DNA from: Terriglobia bacterium
GTDB taxonomy: Bacteria; Acidobacteriota; Terriglobia; Terriglobales; Acidobacteriaceae
Direction: 5' to 3'
NCBI GenBank assembly: GCA_020072645.1
Contig: JAIQGK010000007.1
Span: 62,001 to 126,000, forward strand
Length of the DNA: 64,000 nucleotides
Part shown: positions 44,425 to 53,658 of the stretch, piece after piece
Numbering within the stretch: position 1 is the stretch's first letter
Layout: each line of letters starts with the position of its first letter
Made by a program: the position numbers and the translations under genes
Notes under the pieces: model-generated
The model's database searches: none
Seen by the model: the letters and a program-made list of their open reading frames with translations, nothing else
What the model was told of the DNA's origin: nothing

Positions 44425-45162
44425 ATGCCGAAGTCAATTTCAGCGCGAATGTTCGTGGCGTTGATTGTAATTTTGGGCCTCCTCCTCATGGTGGATGCCG
44501 TACTCAACGCTAAGCAAGTGCCCACAGCGAAGTTTTTAGCGTTCTTGTTGGTCGCATGTGTGGCAGCAAGACTCAGGATCAAGCTTCCGGGAGTGACCGG
44601 AACAATGTCAGTAAATTTGCCGTTTATTCTTGTGGCGGCGGCGGAAATGAAGACTGCTGAAGCGCTCGCTGTAGGCTTTATCAGTACATTCATCCAATGC
44701 GTGCCCAAGGGCAAAAAATTCAATCTGGTGCAAGCGGCATTTAATTGCAGCACGATTACGCTGGCTGTGGCGGCAACGCGGTTGATCTACGCAGCGCCTT
44801 CGGTGAGCTCTGTGGTGGGTTCTCCTTCAATGCGTTTAGCGGTCGCAGCGGCAGGGTATGCGCTGGTGAACACAGTGCCGGTGGCAATTGTGATCGGTTT
44901 GACGGAAGCCGTCAGCGTGGTTCGCACTTGGCTTGAGATGTTGCAGCTTTCGTTCCCGTATCTAGTGGCGAGCGCCGGCATCGCCGGACTGACACTGACG
45001 CTCACGCAGGAAATCGGCTGGCAGGTACCTTTGGCGGTGTTGCCAGTCATGGCAGGGATCTTCCAATCGTATAGGCGTTACTTCGCTGCAACTGCAGCCA
45101 GCGAAGCGGCCAATATGCGAGTGGAAGCCACCAGCCGTGCAACTGCCGGAGCGAGCGCATAA
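44425..45162 (+). CDS. Stand-alone seven-helix membrane sensor module, homolog of the HD-GYP protein N-terminus
   Basis: 245 residues, about seven transmembrane helices and a short charged C-terminus; no enzymatic domain. LPGVTGTMSVNLPFILV, ALVNTVPVAIVIGLTE and QEIGWQVPLAVLPVM-(..)-SYRRYF align with LPEITGTISVNFLFILL, FLFNTLPVATIIALTE and QKVGWQPTLLALPAMF-(..)-SYRLYL of the protein at 35623, in the same order. It is therefore the sensor module without HD-GYP, GAF or GGDEF. It follows the subtilase by 2 bases, with GGAG upstream, so both are co-translated. It may be a membrane partner or regulator of the protease. Confidence 0.83.
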   Translation: MPKSISARMFVALIVILGLLLMVDAVLNAKQVPTAKFLAFLLVACVAARLRIKLPGVTGTMSVNLPFILVAAAEMKTAEALAVGFISTFIQCVPKGKKFNLVQAAFNCSTITLAVAATRLIYAAPSVSSVVGSPSMRLAVAAAGYALVNTVPVAIVIGLTEAVSVVRTWLEMLQLSFPYLVASAGIAGLTLTLTQEIGWQVPLAVLPVMAGIFQSYRRYFAATAASEAANMRVEATSRATAGASA

Positions 45163-45215
45163 GAGAACCGGGTCTTGATCGACATATGTTTGGTCCGTGG
45201 TAGGCCAACAATGCA

Positions 45216-45250
45216 GCGGCCGATCTTAATAGGTTGGCCGCTTCGTTTTT
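45216..45250 (+). terminator. Rho-independent terminator after the subtilase/sensor pair
   Basis: GCGGCC/GGCCGC stem with a 14-base loop, followed by TTCGTTTTT, 54 bases after the stop codon at 45162. Confidence 0.75.
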
Positions 45251-45274
45251 GCTGCTAACATCTGATAAGCGATC

Positions 45275-45454
45275 ATGACTTCAGGCTTTCAATGCGCCGG
45301 ATGTGGCGAATGGAATGAAACGAGCGTCGATTCTTCGGCAGGAACACGCCAGGAATATGGGGAAGACTGCCAGGTCTGCTGCAAACCAAACATCCTGCAC
45401 GTGAGCTGGGACCGCACGGCAGGCGAATACACGATCAGCGCGGAGTTGGAGTAA
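45275..45454 (+). CDS. CPXCG-motif cysteine-rich small protein
   Basis: 59 residues. The sequence carries CAGCGEWNE near the N-terminus, then VDSSAGTRQEYGEDCQVCC and a C-terminal IxxEL. This matches the small family with a CPxCG pair and a conserved Q-Y-x-EDCQVCC, here with CAGC in place of CPxC. The four cysteines (7, 10, 32, 35/36) should bind one zinc. The family's role is not known. It directly follows the terminator and has its own start. Confidence 0.85.
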   Translation: MTSGFQCAGCGEWNETSVDSSAGTRQEYGEDCQVCCKPNILHVSWDRTAGEYTISAELE

Positions 45455-45527
45455 CTAAAGGGCATAGCCAACGTCAGGCGAGTGGATATCCATTTAGATT
45501 TCACCGTGTAGTTTTCTTTCCGCAAAA

Positions 45528-46295
45528 ATGTTTTTCCGTGCTATCTTCTGGCGAATGTCTGACCTAAATCCTGCGCAAACGACTCCACAATTTACTACTG
45601 CCGAATACTCAGGAAAATCCGGCGGAGATCGGTGTGTCTCCTGCAACCAGCCCCTGACTGCGCGCTATTACCGCGTAAATACCAGGATGGCATGCGAGGG
45701 CTGCGTACAGGAGCTGCAGCGCCGTCAACCAGCCGACTCTCATGCTGGGTATGTGCGCGGAATGCTTTTTGGAGCAGGCGCGGCAATCGTGGGAATGGCC
45801 GGTTACGCCGCTTTTACAATACTCACAAGCATTTACATTGGCTATGTTTCACTGGCGGTAGGCTGGTTGGTGGGAAAAGCAATCATGCTTGGATCGAAGG
45901 GCATAGGCGGAAGAAGATATCAGATTGCCGCGGTCATCCTGACTTATGCAGCCGTTTCAATAGCGGCCGTGCCCATTGCAATCTCCTACCAGTTGAAAGC
46001 GAAATCCCAGACTGAATCAGTACAACCACAACAGCAACAACCCACGACCAATGCTGAGAATAACCAGCCTGACCAGGCGCAGCCCAAGCCGAAACTTAGC
46101 TTTGGAGCCGCCATTCTGCAGTTGCTGGTGATTGGCCTTGCGTCGCCTTTTCTGGGACTGCAGGACCCTTTGCACGGAATTATCGGACTTGTCATTCTGG
46201 TGGTCGGCATACGAATCGCATGGCAGATTACGGCTGGAACTCGTCGTGCCAAGATCGAAGGCCCCTATGAGAACTCTTCGGCTGCCACAGTATGA
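45528..46295 (+). CDS. Zinc-ribbon membrane protein, unknown function
   Basis: 255 residues, or 246 if the ATG at 45555 is used; neither has a strong ribosome site. A zinc-ribbon (CVSC ... CEGC, about residues 36-59) is followed by four or five membrane helices in two groups, separated by a Gln/Pro/Asn-rich linker (PQQQQPTTNAENNQPDQAQP). No known enzyme motif. It is followed 31 bases later by an M50 protease gene that also begins with a zinc-ribbon, which suggests a functional pair. Confidence 0.7.
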   Translation: MFFRAIFWRMSDLNPAQTTPQFTTAEYSGKSGGDRCVSCNQPLTARYYRVNTRMACEGCVQELQRRQPADSHAGYVRGMLFGAGAAIVGMAGYAAFTILTSIYIGYVSLAVGWLVGKAIMLGSKGIGGRRYQIAAVILTYAAVSIAAVPIAISYQLKAKSQTESVQPQQQQPTTNAENNQPDQAQPKPKLSFGAAILQLLVIGLASPFLGLQDPLHGIIGLVILVVGIRIAWQITAGTRRAKIEGPYENSSAATV

Positions 46296-46326
46296 GATGA
46301 TGCAGCCAGGAGGCCATTGCTGATCC

Positions 46327-47313
46327 GTGTCCCCATTTAGTTCTGAAGTAGCGCAAAAACAATGTCCGCGCTGTGCGCGGGAAATTCCTCCGGGCGCATT
46401 AGAGTGTCCGCAGTGTCGCACGCTGGTCCATGGCGACCAGATGGAGCAACTGGCGGCGCATGCACGGTCGCTGGAAGCGCATGGCGATCTCCAGGAAGCT
46501 CGCGAGAAATGGCTGGCTTGCCTGCCGCTTCTGCCAGCGCAGTCGGTGCAAGCTGAGTGGATACGTAATCATGTTCGCGAGCTGGGCGCCGGTGCTTCGC
46601 CGCAAACCAGCCATCCCGCTTCAGGCTCAACGCCGAACTGGGCTAAAAAGCTGGGACCGCTTGGGCCGATCCTGCTGGCGCTGTTGAAATTTAAATCACT
46701 TTTCAGCTTTGTGGCTTTTTTCGGTTTTTACTGGACGCTCTGGGGCGCAAAGTTCGGCATCGGCTTTGCGGTGTTGATTTTGATTCATGAGATGGGGCAC
46801 TTTATCGACATCAAGCGGCGTGGCTTGCCGGCGGACATGCCCATGTTCCTGCCTGGTCTGGGTGCTTATGTGAAGTGGAATGGGCTGGGCGTCTCGCTGG
46901 AAGCCCGCTCCGCTATCAGCCTGGCAGGGCCATGCGCAGGCGCAATTGCCGCAGCAGCCTGCGCATTGTTGTGGCATCAGACTGGCTATGGACTTTGGGC
47001 CGCTCTGGCAAGGACAGGCGCATGGTTCAACGTGCTGAATTTGATCCCGCTGTGGATTTTCGATGGCAGCAGCGCCACCAACGCTTTGAGCAAACTAGAA
47101 CGCGCCGTGGTCCTGGCGGTGAGTGCAGCAGTGGCCTATGCGCTGGGTGAATGGGTGTTTGCACTTGTGGCGGCGGGAATGGGCATCCGCCTATTTACTC
47201 GCGACGCGCCGGAGGAACCAAGTAATCCCATCACTGCTTACTTTGTGGCCGTGATAACCGCGCTGGCGATGATCCTGTGGCTGGTGCCGGGACAAGGAAA
47301 TGGCTTGCGTTAG
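46327..47313 (+). CDS. Site-2 protease family (M50) with N-terminal zinc-ribbon
   Basis: 328 residues from a GTG with AGGAGG 13 bases upstream. An N-terminal zinc-ribbon CPRC ... CPQC (Cys 13, 16, 27, 30) and a helical stretch (about 40-85) precede the membrane part. The catalytic HEMGH is at 154-158 and the third zinc ligand is in NLIPLWIFDGSS (Asp246). About six helices. M50 enzymes cut proteins within the membrane and often release transcription factors. The zinc-ribbon could bind the substrate or a partner. It follows another zinc-ribbon membrane protein on the same strand. Confidence 0.86.
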   Translation: MSPFSSEVAQKQCPRCAREIPPGALECPQCRTLVHGDQMEQLAAHARSLEAHGDLQEAREKWLACLPLLPAQSVQAEWIRNHVRELGAGASPQTSHPASGSTPNWAKKLGPLGPILLALLKFKSLFSFVAFFGFYWTLWGAKFGIGFAVLILIHEMGHFIDIKRRGLPADMPMFLPGLGAYVKWNGLGVSLEARSAISLAGPCAGAIAAAACALLWHQTGYGLWAALARTGAWFNVLNLIPLWIFDGSSATNALSKLERAVVLAVSAAVAYALGEWVFALVAAGMGIRLFTRDAPEEPSNPITAYFVAVITALAMILWLVPGQGNGLR

Positions 47314-47396
47314 CGAGCGACCTTTTCGGCGTCGGTGAGAGAGCCTGCGCTTGAGCCTTACCGCATTGCGGTTTATCTTCAAAAGGCGGAGGCCTC

Positions 47397-49004
47397 ATGC
47401 AGGGGAGCGGTATTCAATCCATTGAGATCGTGCTTTTGCTCCTCCTTCTATTTGTTGCTGGTTTCACGTTGCTGGCTCGCAAGCTGCAAACTCCTTATCC
47501 CATTGTTCTGGTGGTTGCGGGCCTTGCATTGAGTCTTGTGCCGGGAATTCCAAGGGTCACGCTCAATCCCGATCTTATTTTTTTAGTTGTGTTGCCGCCG
47601 CTGCTTTTTTCGGCTGCATGGCTTACTTCCTGGAGGGACTTTGTCCATAACCTTGTCAGCATTTCGTTTCTGGCTTTTGGGCTGGTGGGGTTCACGGTGC
47701 TGGGCGTGGCCGGAACGGCGCACGTGGCTTTTCCCGGCTTTGACTGGCGGCTGGGAATGGTTCTGGGCGCGGTGGTAGCTACGACGGATGCAATTGCCGC
47801 GACCTCGATTGCCAAGCGCGTTGGCCTGCCACAACGGGTGGTTGACGTGTTGGAAGGCGAAAGCCTGCTTAATGACGCCACTGGATTGCTGGCGCTGGAG
47901 TTTGGTCTGGCAATCGTGGTAGCCGGCCAGACACCAACCATTGGTTCCGGATTCCTGAGACTGACTTACCTGATAGCAGCGGGAATCGGGGTGGGGCTGC
48001 TGATCGGAGCCGTGATTCATTGGGTAGAGCACCACATTGATGATGGCCCGATTGAAATCACCATCAGCATCATGGTTCCTTATGCCGCTTATCTTGCCGC
48101 GGAATTCATTCACGCTTCAGGAGTCCTGGCAGTGGTGGCGTGCGGTCTTTATCTGGGTCGGGGGAGCGCGCATTTCTTCTCGCCGGCAGTGCGAATTCAG
48201 GCCAACGCCGTTTGGAGCGTGTTTACTTTCATCCTGAACGGCTTTGTGTTTGTGCTGATTGGGCTGCAATTGCCTATCGTGAGAGAGGGGATCAGGAATT
48301 ACAGCTTCGCATCCTTGCTGCTTTATGGCGGTTTGTTCAGTTTGCTGGTGATCGTTCTGCGACTGCTGTGGGTTTTTCCCGGCACGGCGCTGGCGTATTG
48401 GATCCGGCAGCACGTCTTTCACCAGAATGAATCGCGTCCACCCGCACGGCAGATCTTTGTGACGGGCTGGACCGGTATGCGCGGCGTCATCGCCCTGGCA
48501 GCAGCGCTTTCACTGCCAGAGCACCTTGAAGATGGAAGCCCGTTTCCACAGCGCAGCCTGATTATTTTTTTGACGTTCAGCGTGATCCTTGTGACGCTTG
48601 TCCTGCAAGGACTGACTTTGCCGGCGTTGATACGCGCTCTGGGGCTGGCCGGCCGCTCCGGAGCAAACTACGAAGAAAACGAGGCGCGGCGCATCATGGC
48701 GGAAGCAGCCCTGCAGGAGCTGGCAAAATCTGAAAAAGACATGGAGGCGGATTCCGCGGGTCTCTACGAAGACTTGAAAGAGCATTACCGTCGCCGCTTG
48801 TCATCTTTGCCCCGCGAAGGAGACGACCACGATGGTTCCGATGTAGAAACCTATGCGAAATTCCTGGCGCTTTCCCTGGAGCTTCTACGCGTAGAGCGAG
48901 AGACGGCGGTAAATCTTCGCAATAGCGGACGTATCAACGATGAAGTTTTACGCCAGCTTTTACAAGAACTGGATTTGAGCGAAACTCGATTTCACGCAGC
49001 ATAA
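47397..49004 (+). CDS. Na+/H+ antiporter, CPA1/NhaP type
   Basis: 535 residues. About twelve membrane helices cover 1-420. The ion-binding acidic residues are Asp131 in ATTDAIAA and Asp160 in EGESLLNDATG. WTGMRGVIALAAALSLP (about 360-376) is the conserved Arg-Gly helix of CPA1 proteins. The C-terminal ~120 residues are cytoplasmic and charged (EENEARRIMAEAALQELAKSE), as in bacterial NhaP-type members. It exchanges Na+ (or K+) for H+ across the inner membrane. It stands alone with a GGCGGAGGCCTC ribosome region ahead of the ATG. Confidence 0.92.
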   Translation: MQGSGIQSIEIVLLLLLLFVAGFTLLARKLQTPYPIVLVVAGLALSLVPGIPRVTLNPDLIFLVVLPPLLFSAAWLTSWRDFVHNLVSISFLAFGLVGFTVLGVAGTAHVAFPGFDWRLGMVLGAVVATTDAIAATSIAKRVGLPQRVVDVLEGESLLNDATGLLALEFGLAIVVAGQTPTIGSGFLRLTYLIAAGIGVGLLIGAVIHWVEHHIDDGPIEITISIMVPYAAYLAAEFIHASGVLAVVACGLYLGRGSAHFFSPAVRIQANAVWSVFTFILNGFVFVLIGLQLPIVREGIRNYSFASLLLYGGLFSLLVIVLRLLWVFPGTALAYWIRQHVFHQNESRPPARQIFVTGWTGMRGVIALAAALSLPEHLEDGSPFPQRSLIIFLTFSVILVTLVLQGLTLPALIRALGLAGRSGANYEENEARRIMAEAALQELAKSEKDMEADSAGLYEDLKEHYRRRLSSLPREGDDHDGSDVETYAKFLALSLELLRVERETAVNLRNSGRINDEVLRQLLQELDLSETRFHAA

Positions 49005-49057
49005 ACCCGCGGCCAAAACCCTTCAACGGCCGAAGCACGCAGAGTGTAAGCTGATAA

Positions 49058-50308
49058 GTGGCCGCCATCCCTCAAAAATCCGCTCGTAACCTTGCCATCA
49101 TCTATATCGCCGCTTGGATGCGTTCGTTTGGCATTGGACTGCTGGGCGTTGTGCTCGGCGTGTTTCTTTCTCGAGAAGGATTTTCTCCGACCGCTATTGG
49201 ATTGGTGATTGCCGCCGGTCTGGCTGGAGCGGCGACCGGAACGGTGTTCATTACCTTTAAGGCCGACCGTCTGGGGCGGCGGCGAACGCTCTTTACGCTC
49301 TCGCTGCTGACTGCTGCCGGTTCACTTCCACTTATATTTCATTTCGCGCTGCCGGCCATGATCGTGATTGCCTTCCTGGGAATGCTCAACGGCATGGGCA
49401 CGGACAGGAGTCCCGCATTCGCGCTGGAGCAGGCGACGATCCCTGGATTGGTAGCCGACGAAAAGCGCACCTGGGCGCTGGCCTGGTACAGCGTGGTATT
49501 GGATGCAAGCGGCGCATTGGGGGCATTGGCGGCGGGTATTCCGATTGCGGCGCAAAAATGGTGGAGTGTTGATGTTGGCCACTCCTATCGGCTTTTGTTT
49601 ATAGGGTACGCAAGCATCAGCGTGCTGACTGCACTGCTGTATCTGTTGTTGTCGGCAGAAGTGGAGATTCGTAAGGCCGGCCTGCCGCTGCAGCCACAGG
49701 CTGCCATTTCGCCGGAAACAAAATCGACTGTCAAAAGACTCTCTGCGCTTTTTGCGATTGACGCTTTCGGTGGCGGTTTTTTAACGGACGCGCTGGTCTC
49801 ATACTGGTTTTTTAAGCGCTTTGGAATCGCGGAAAGCCAGCTTGCAGTGCTTTTCTTTACGGTGCACGTGTTAAATGCGTTATCGCATCTGGGTGCGGCG
49901 TGGCTGGCGCGACGAATCGGCTTGATCAAGACCATGGTCTTTACGCATCTTCCTTCCAGCGTTTTTCTGATTGCAGCAGCATTCATGCCGTCGCCACGAT
50001 GGGCGGTGCTGCTCTTTCTGTTGCGGGAGTCGCTGGTGGAAATGGATGTGCCGACGCGGCAGTCTTATGTCGCCGCTGTGGTAAAACCTGAAGAGCGGAC
50101 GTTTGCCGCAGGCGTGACTAATCTCGTGAGGAATGGCGCGTGGGCCGCAGCGTCCGCCGTCGCTGGGGTCTTTATGCAACAGGTGGCGTTTGCCGCTCCG
50201 CTGTTGCTAGGCGGCGGATTGAAAATTATTTATGACGGACTGCTGTGGCGCGCGTTTCGACATCTGGCGCCGCCGGAAGAGCGAAAGGCTCAGTCGCCGG
50301 CCCCGTGA
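49058..50308 (+). CDS. MFS transporter
   Basis: 416 residues with twelve predicted helices and a GTG start. LGVVLGVFLSREGFSPTAIGL and the loop FKADRLGRRRTLFTLSLL (between helices 2 and 3) is the MFS signature. A second half begins near residue 225 (VKRLSALFAIDAFGGGF). The substrate cannot be told from the sequence; drug or sugar export are common. It follows the antiporter by 53 bases. Confidence 0.9.
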   Translation: MAAIPQKSARNLAIIYIAAWMRSFGIGLLGVVLGVFLSREGFSPTAIGLVIAAGLAGAATGTVFITFKADRLGRRRTLFTLSLLTAAGSLPLIFHFALPAMIVIAFLGMLNGMGTDRSPAFALEQATIPGLVADEKRTWALAWYSVVLDASGALGALAAGIPIAAQKWWSVDVGHSYRLLFIGYASISVLTALLYLLLSAEVEIRKAGLPLQPQAAISPETKSTVKRLSALFAIDAFGGGFLTDALVSYWFFKRFGIAESQLAVLFFTVHVLNALSHLGAAWLARRIGLIKTMVFTHLPSSVFLIAAAFMPSPRWAVLLFLLRESLVEMDVPTRQSYVAAVVKPEERTFAAGVTNLVRNGAWAAASAVAGVFMQQVAFAAPLLLGGGLKIIYDGLLWRAFRHLAPPEERKAQSPAP

Positions 50309-50326
50309 TTCAAGAGCCGGAGCGCT

Positions 50327-51367
50327 TCACCGATAATATCCCTGCCTCACCTCCACTATCACGTTGCCAATGGCTTTCTTCGCCTCGGGCGTCAGCTTTA
50401 CCTTTATGGCGCAATATTTCCCTTTCGGCTTCTGCGCGGACATGTGATATCCCAGGCTGTAGCGCAGCCTCAGGTCATCAATCAGCAGCGTAAGCTTTTC
50501 TTTCAGCTCTTTTTTCTTGAACTCAATTACCTGGCCGCCTGTGACACTGGCATATTTGTAAACTTCTCCCGGTGGATGGAGCATGCGTTCGGCCGGTTTC
50601 GACATCAGCCCGGATTCTCCGCTCACGGAAAGGTCGCTTTGCTTTAACAGCGAACACACTACCGTACTGGTTTGCAATAGATGGCGCAGGGCCTCGTTCT
50701 GGGTGTGTGGCATCGCGCCATTCAGGCTTTTCCGGTAGCGCAGCGGCACGGAATCTTCTGATGGTATGTTCGGCACGTCGTCCGTGAGCCAGATAATCAC
50801 CCGCCGGCTGGAAGGGTTCTTGCCCTTCTGCAATTGCTCTGCCGCCTGAAAGATACCTTCATTGAAAAATGCTGCCTCTCCACTCTCCATGCGGCTGGCC
50901 TTTTCAATGGCCGCCACGGCCAGCGCGCGATCGGTCGTTGCCTCCTGCAATACCTGCGCCGAAGCGGCGTATGCCATCACTGTAACTTCGTCTTCCGGTT
51001 TCAGATGCTGCAACGCTTCAAGCGCGCCTTCTGCCAGTGACTTCAAAACCGGTCTCACACTGTCGGTAAGGTCAAATAACAGGACAACCGACAGCGGCAT
51101 TGTGTCCTGGCTGAAGGAGCTCACTTGCTGACGCACATTGTCTTCGTATAGCTCAAAATCCTCCTTCTTCAATGCACGCGCTGCCTGCCGCGTTTTCTTG
51201 CTCAATACCTGCGCGTCCACCAGCACCATGTGAACGTCAACGCGGTAAACGGGAGTTTCTGTCTCCGGGGTCTGCGCACTGAGGAGAGGCAGAATGGCAA
51301 ATCCATGCAGTAAGAGGACGATGAACGCAACTCGCATACTGCATTCAAAGATAGGCCGCTTTGCCAT
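50327..51367 (-). CDS. Exported VWFA-related protein (acidobacterial type)
   Basis: 346 residues; a start at codon 11 (MRVAFIVLLL) would give a cleaner signal peptide ending at LLSAQ. YRVDVHMVLVDAQVLSKKTRQAA and LKKEDFELYEDNVRQQVSSF precede a von Willebrand A domain with a MIDAS-like LLFDLTDSV (the canonical DxSxS reads DLTDS) and IIWLTDDVPN. This matches the acidobacterial VWFA-related family, present in many copies per genome. It is probably periplasmic or secreted, binding a metal and protein partner. Convergent with the MFS gene. Confidence 0.87.
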   Translation of the reverse strand: MAKRPIFECSMRVAFIVLLLHGFAILPLLSAQTPETETPVYRVDVHMVLVDAQVLSKKTRQAARALKKEDFELYEDNVRQQVSSFSQDTMPLSVVLLFDLTDSVRPVLKSLAEGALEALQHLKPEDEVTVMAYAASAQVLQEATTDRALAVAAIEKASRMESGEAAFFNEGIFQAAEQLQKGKNPSSRRVIIWLTDDVPNIPSEDSVPLRYRKSLNGAMPHTQNEALRHLLQTSTVVCSLLKQSDLSVSGESGLMSKPAERMLHPPGEVYKYASVTGGQVIEFKKKELKEKLTLLIDDLRLRYSLGYHMSAQKPKGKYCAIKVKLTPEAKKAIGNVIVEVRQGYYR

Positions 51368-51661
51368 GCGAGTCCAGTATTGTCTTTGACTGCGTTTCTA
51401 GTGACATCCCGCGAATAATCGCCAAGGATGGCAGATAGTTGTGCGGAGAGCATGAAAGATTGAAACGAATTAGACTGCCATGACACTAGTCTTATGAGAG
51501 CAGCGCAAACCTAGATCGCAGAAATCAGTCAGGCCGCGATGAGCCATTGAGAGAGGCCTGGCTCCTGGATCCTCGCCAGGAACCAATCTTTCTGTTCCCA
51601 GTACATTGGCCGCCGGGCCCGCAATCCCCCACTCCTTCAGGCACGCCGCTCGGAGGATTGT

Positions 51662-52987
51662 ATGAAAAGCAAACACAGAGTGTTATTCCGTTTAGTAATG
51701 GCGGTCCTTGTGCAGGTCTTGTTGATGGCCGCAGCCGCGCCCGTCTATGCCCAGCCAGACCTGCGAAAAGTACCCTGGGTCAATAAAACGCCCGAAGAAC
51801 GGCTGATTATCAAGACGCTGGAGATCACAGGCGGCAAAGTCGAAATTAAGGGTGGTCTGATGGTTGTGCCGATGCCCATGGGGTTCAAGGGTATATTCAA
51901 AGCACCAGCGGGGGACGTTCCGTTGAAGATTGCTTCCGGCATTGGGTATCAACTGGCTAACCACTCGACCAGCACGGTATGGCTTACGGTGAAAGTGAAT
52001 GCGCCCGGGGAGAAAAAACCGTTTGAGGAAGACATGGAGTTGAAGCCCGACTACGTCTCCTGGCGCATCTGGCAACCTAAGAATCTCCAGTGGAACACGC
52101 CCTATCCCGTGACCGTGACGGCTTACGCGGACGAGGAACACGGCTCCGTTCTGGGAACGCTGAATGCCTCATGGGTATTTCCGGAGGAAGATCGCAGCCG
52201 GCTCGAAGATGCAACAAAAACAGCTGAGCAGAATCTCCGCGATCGAACGCTGGTGCGGTTCTTCATCTCCGGGTGGCCAGAGAAAGCTTCCGCGGAGCAG
52301 CTTGAGGCGGCACGCAAAGCGAAGGAAGATGAGCACCCTGTTCCTCCATTTGAGTGGAAGGAGGAAGGAGGTTCGCCTGGCCTGACCTTGACCGCATTGG
52401 AGAAGCGCCGTTACTCCAAGCAAGGATCCACATGGGTAGAGTATGACTTGCGCGCAACTGGATTCCAACCCGGTGAAAACCTCACTATGTGGAGCAAGTG
52501 GATAGATGGCACGTATGGTCGCATGCCATTCCCAATATCTGTGGACGAAACGGGTTTGATCAAGATGATGTACGAAGGCAAGCCCGTCGAATTCCATTAC
52601 ACCGCCGGAGGGATGATGGCGGGTGAGCCAATCAGCTTGGCATTGGCCTCGGCTGACAAGCGGGCTTATGTCCGCGCCATCGTTGTGCCGATCGAGTCCA
52701 AAGGTGAAGGTGGATGCGCCGGCTCCGTCGAGGTGCAGAGTCCCTCCGGCCTGCTGTTTCTTGTTCGCTTCCACGGCTTCACTCCGGGTGAAGACCTGGC
52801 ATTGACCAATGAGCTCGGCAAAGACAAAAAAACTGACGCGCACCATGCCGATGACAAAGGCGAAGCGAGATTTCCTGTGCTATATAGCGAAGGCGATCAC
52901 GGCAAGGCAAAGGCCACTGCTGCCGGCAAGGAATGCAAGGTCACCTTGGATTACAAGGTGGGAAAGGACGCGCAGGTTCGGCGTTAG
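51662..52987 (+). CDS. Exported protein of unknown function
   Basis: 441 residues with a strong GGAGG ribosome site six bases before the ATG. The signal peptide ends near residue 30 (APVYAQPD). No family is recognised. The middle has a Lys/Glu-rich helical stretch (about 165-245), and the second half (about 245-435) is beta-rich with two similar segments TGFQPGENLTMWS and HGFTPGEDLALTN, suggesting two related Ig-like domains. Two isolated cysteines (near 346 and 425) could form a disulphide. It likely acts in the periplasm or outside. Confidence 0.85.
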   Translation: MKSKHRVLFRLVMAVLVQVLLMAAAAPVYAQPDLRKVPWVNKTPEERLIIKTLEITGGKVEIKGGLMVVPMPMGFKGIFKAPAGDVPLKIASGIGYQLANHSTSTVWLTVKVNAPGEKKPFEEDMELKPDYVSWRIWQPKNLQWNTPYPVTVTAYADEEHGSVLGTLNASWVFPEEDRSRLEDATKTAEQNLRDRTLVRFFISGWPEKASAEQLEAARKAKEDEHPVPPFEWKEEGGSPGLTLTALEKRRYSKQGSTWVEYDLRATGFQPGENLTMWSKWIDGTYGRMPFPISVDETGLIKMMYEGKPVEFHYTAGGMMAGEPISLALASADKRAYVRAIVVPIESKGEGGCAGSVEVQSPSGLLFLVRFHGFTPGEDLALTNELGKDKKTDAHHADDKGEARFPVLYSEGDHGKAKATAAGKECKVTLDYKVGKDAQVRR

Positions 52988-53301
52988 GAAGGAACCGCAA
53001 GGTCCTGGACAAGCACACGCCATGAAATGAAGTGCACGTTTGCGCAGCCGAGGGCGGCTGCGGTCCACAGGAATTGAATCGGTAGACATCAGATACGGCC
53101 AGAGGCCTGCGCCAGATGCTGTGCCATTAGTCCAGAAACGAGCACAGCCAGGCTCAGCTCATCAAGACATATTTGAGCTGCGTAAGTGCCGGGATCGGGA
53201 TGCATGGGTAGTGCGGAAGTTGCTGTTGAACGACGATGTCCCATGATAGTAAAGCAAAAGCTTTTGACCTCGGTCGGCCAACAATTTTTCTGTAACCGAA
53301 C
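52988..53301. other. Intergenic region
   Basis: About 310 bases without a gene. GGGCGGCTGCGGTCCAC at about 53050 recurs in related form near 53848 (GGGCGCCTGCGGTCCAC), a dispersed intergenic word in this genome. Confidence 0.4.
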
Positions 53302-53658
53302 ATGCCTGGTGGATCTCCAATATGCATGTCCAACCTTGAGCAGGAAACGAAACCGTCTCAGATCATTTTGTTTCGATCAAAGCTAACCGACCAGGCCGGT
53401 GATGACTACCAGGCCATGAATGCCGAATTGGAAACGCTGGTCCGACAGAACCCAGGCTTTGTTGACGTAAAAAGCTATAAGGCGGCGGACGGGGAGCGTT
53501 TGACAGTTGTGTGGTGGCGGGATGAGACTTCATTGGCCGAGTGGCGCAACCTTATGCGCCATCGGGAAGCACAAAGCATTGGCCGCCAAAAATGGTATGA
53601 ATACTACGAGATTGACGTTGCAACGATTACGCGGTCACGCAGTTTTGCGCGCAAGTAA
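53302..53658 (+). CDS. Antibiotic biosynthesis monooxygenase-like (ABM) domain protein
   Basis: 118 residues, or 110 from the ATG at 53326. QIILFRSKL, VRQNPGFVDVKSYKAADGERLTVVWWRDETSLAEW and HREAQSIGRQKWYEYYEID follow the pattern of the dimeric ferredoxin-like ABM fold. Members include quinol monooxygenases, heme-degrading IsdG types and many of unknown reaction; no clear catalytic signature separates them here. No strong ribosome site. Stands alone. Confidence 0.82.
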   Translation: MPGGSPICMSNLEQETKPSQIILFRSKLTDQAGDDYQAMNAELETLVRQNPGFVDVKSYKAADGERLTVVWWRDETSLAEWRNLMRHREAQSIGRQKWYEYYEIDVATITRSRSFARK

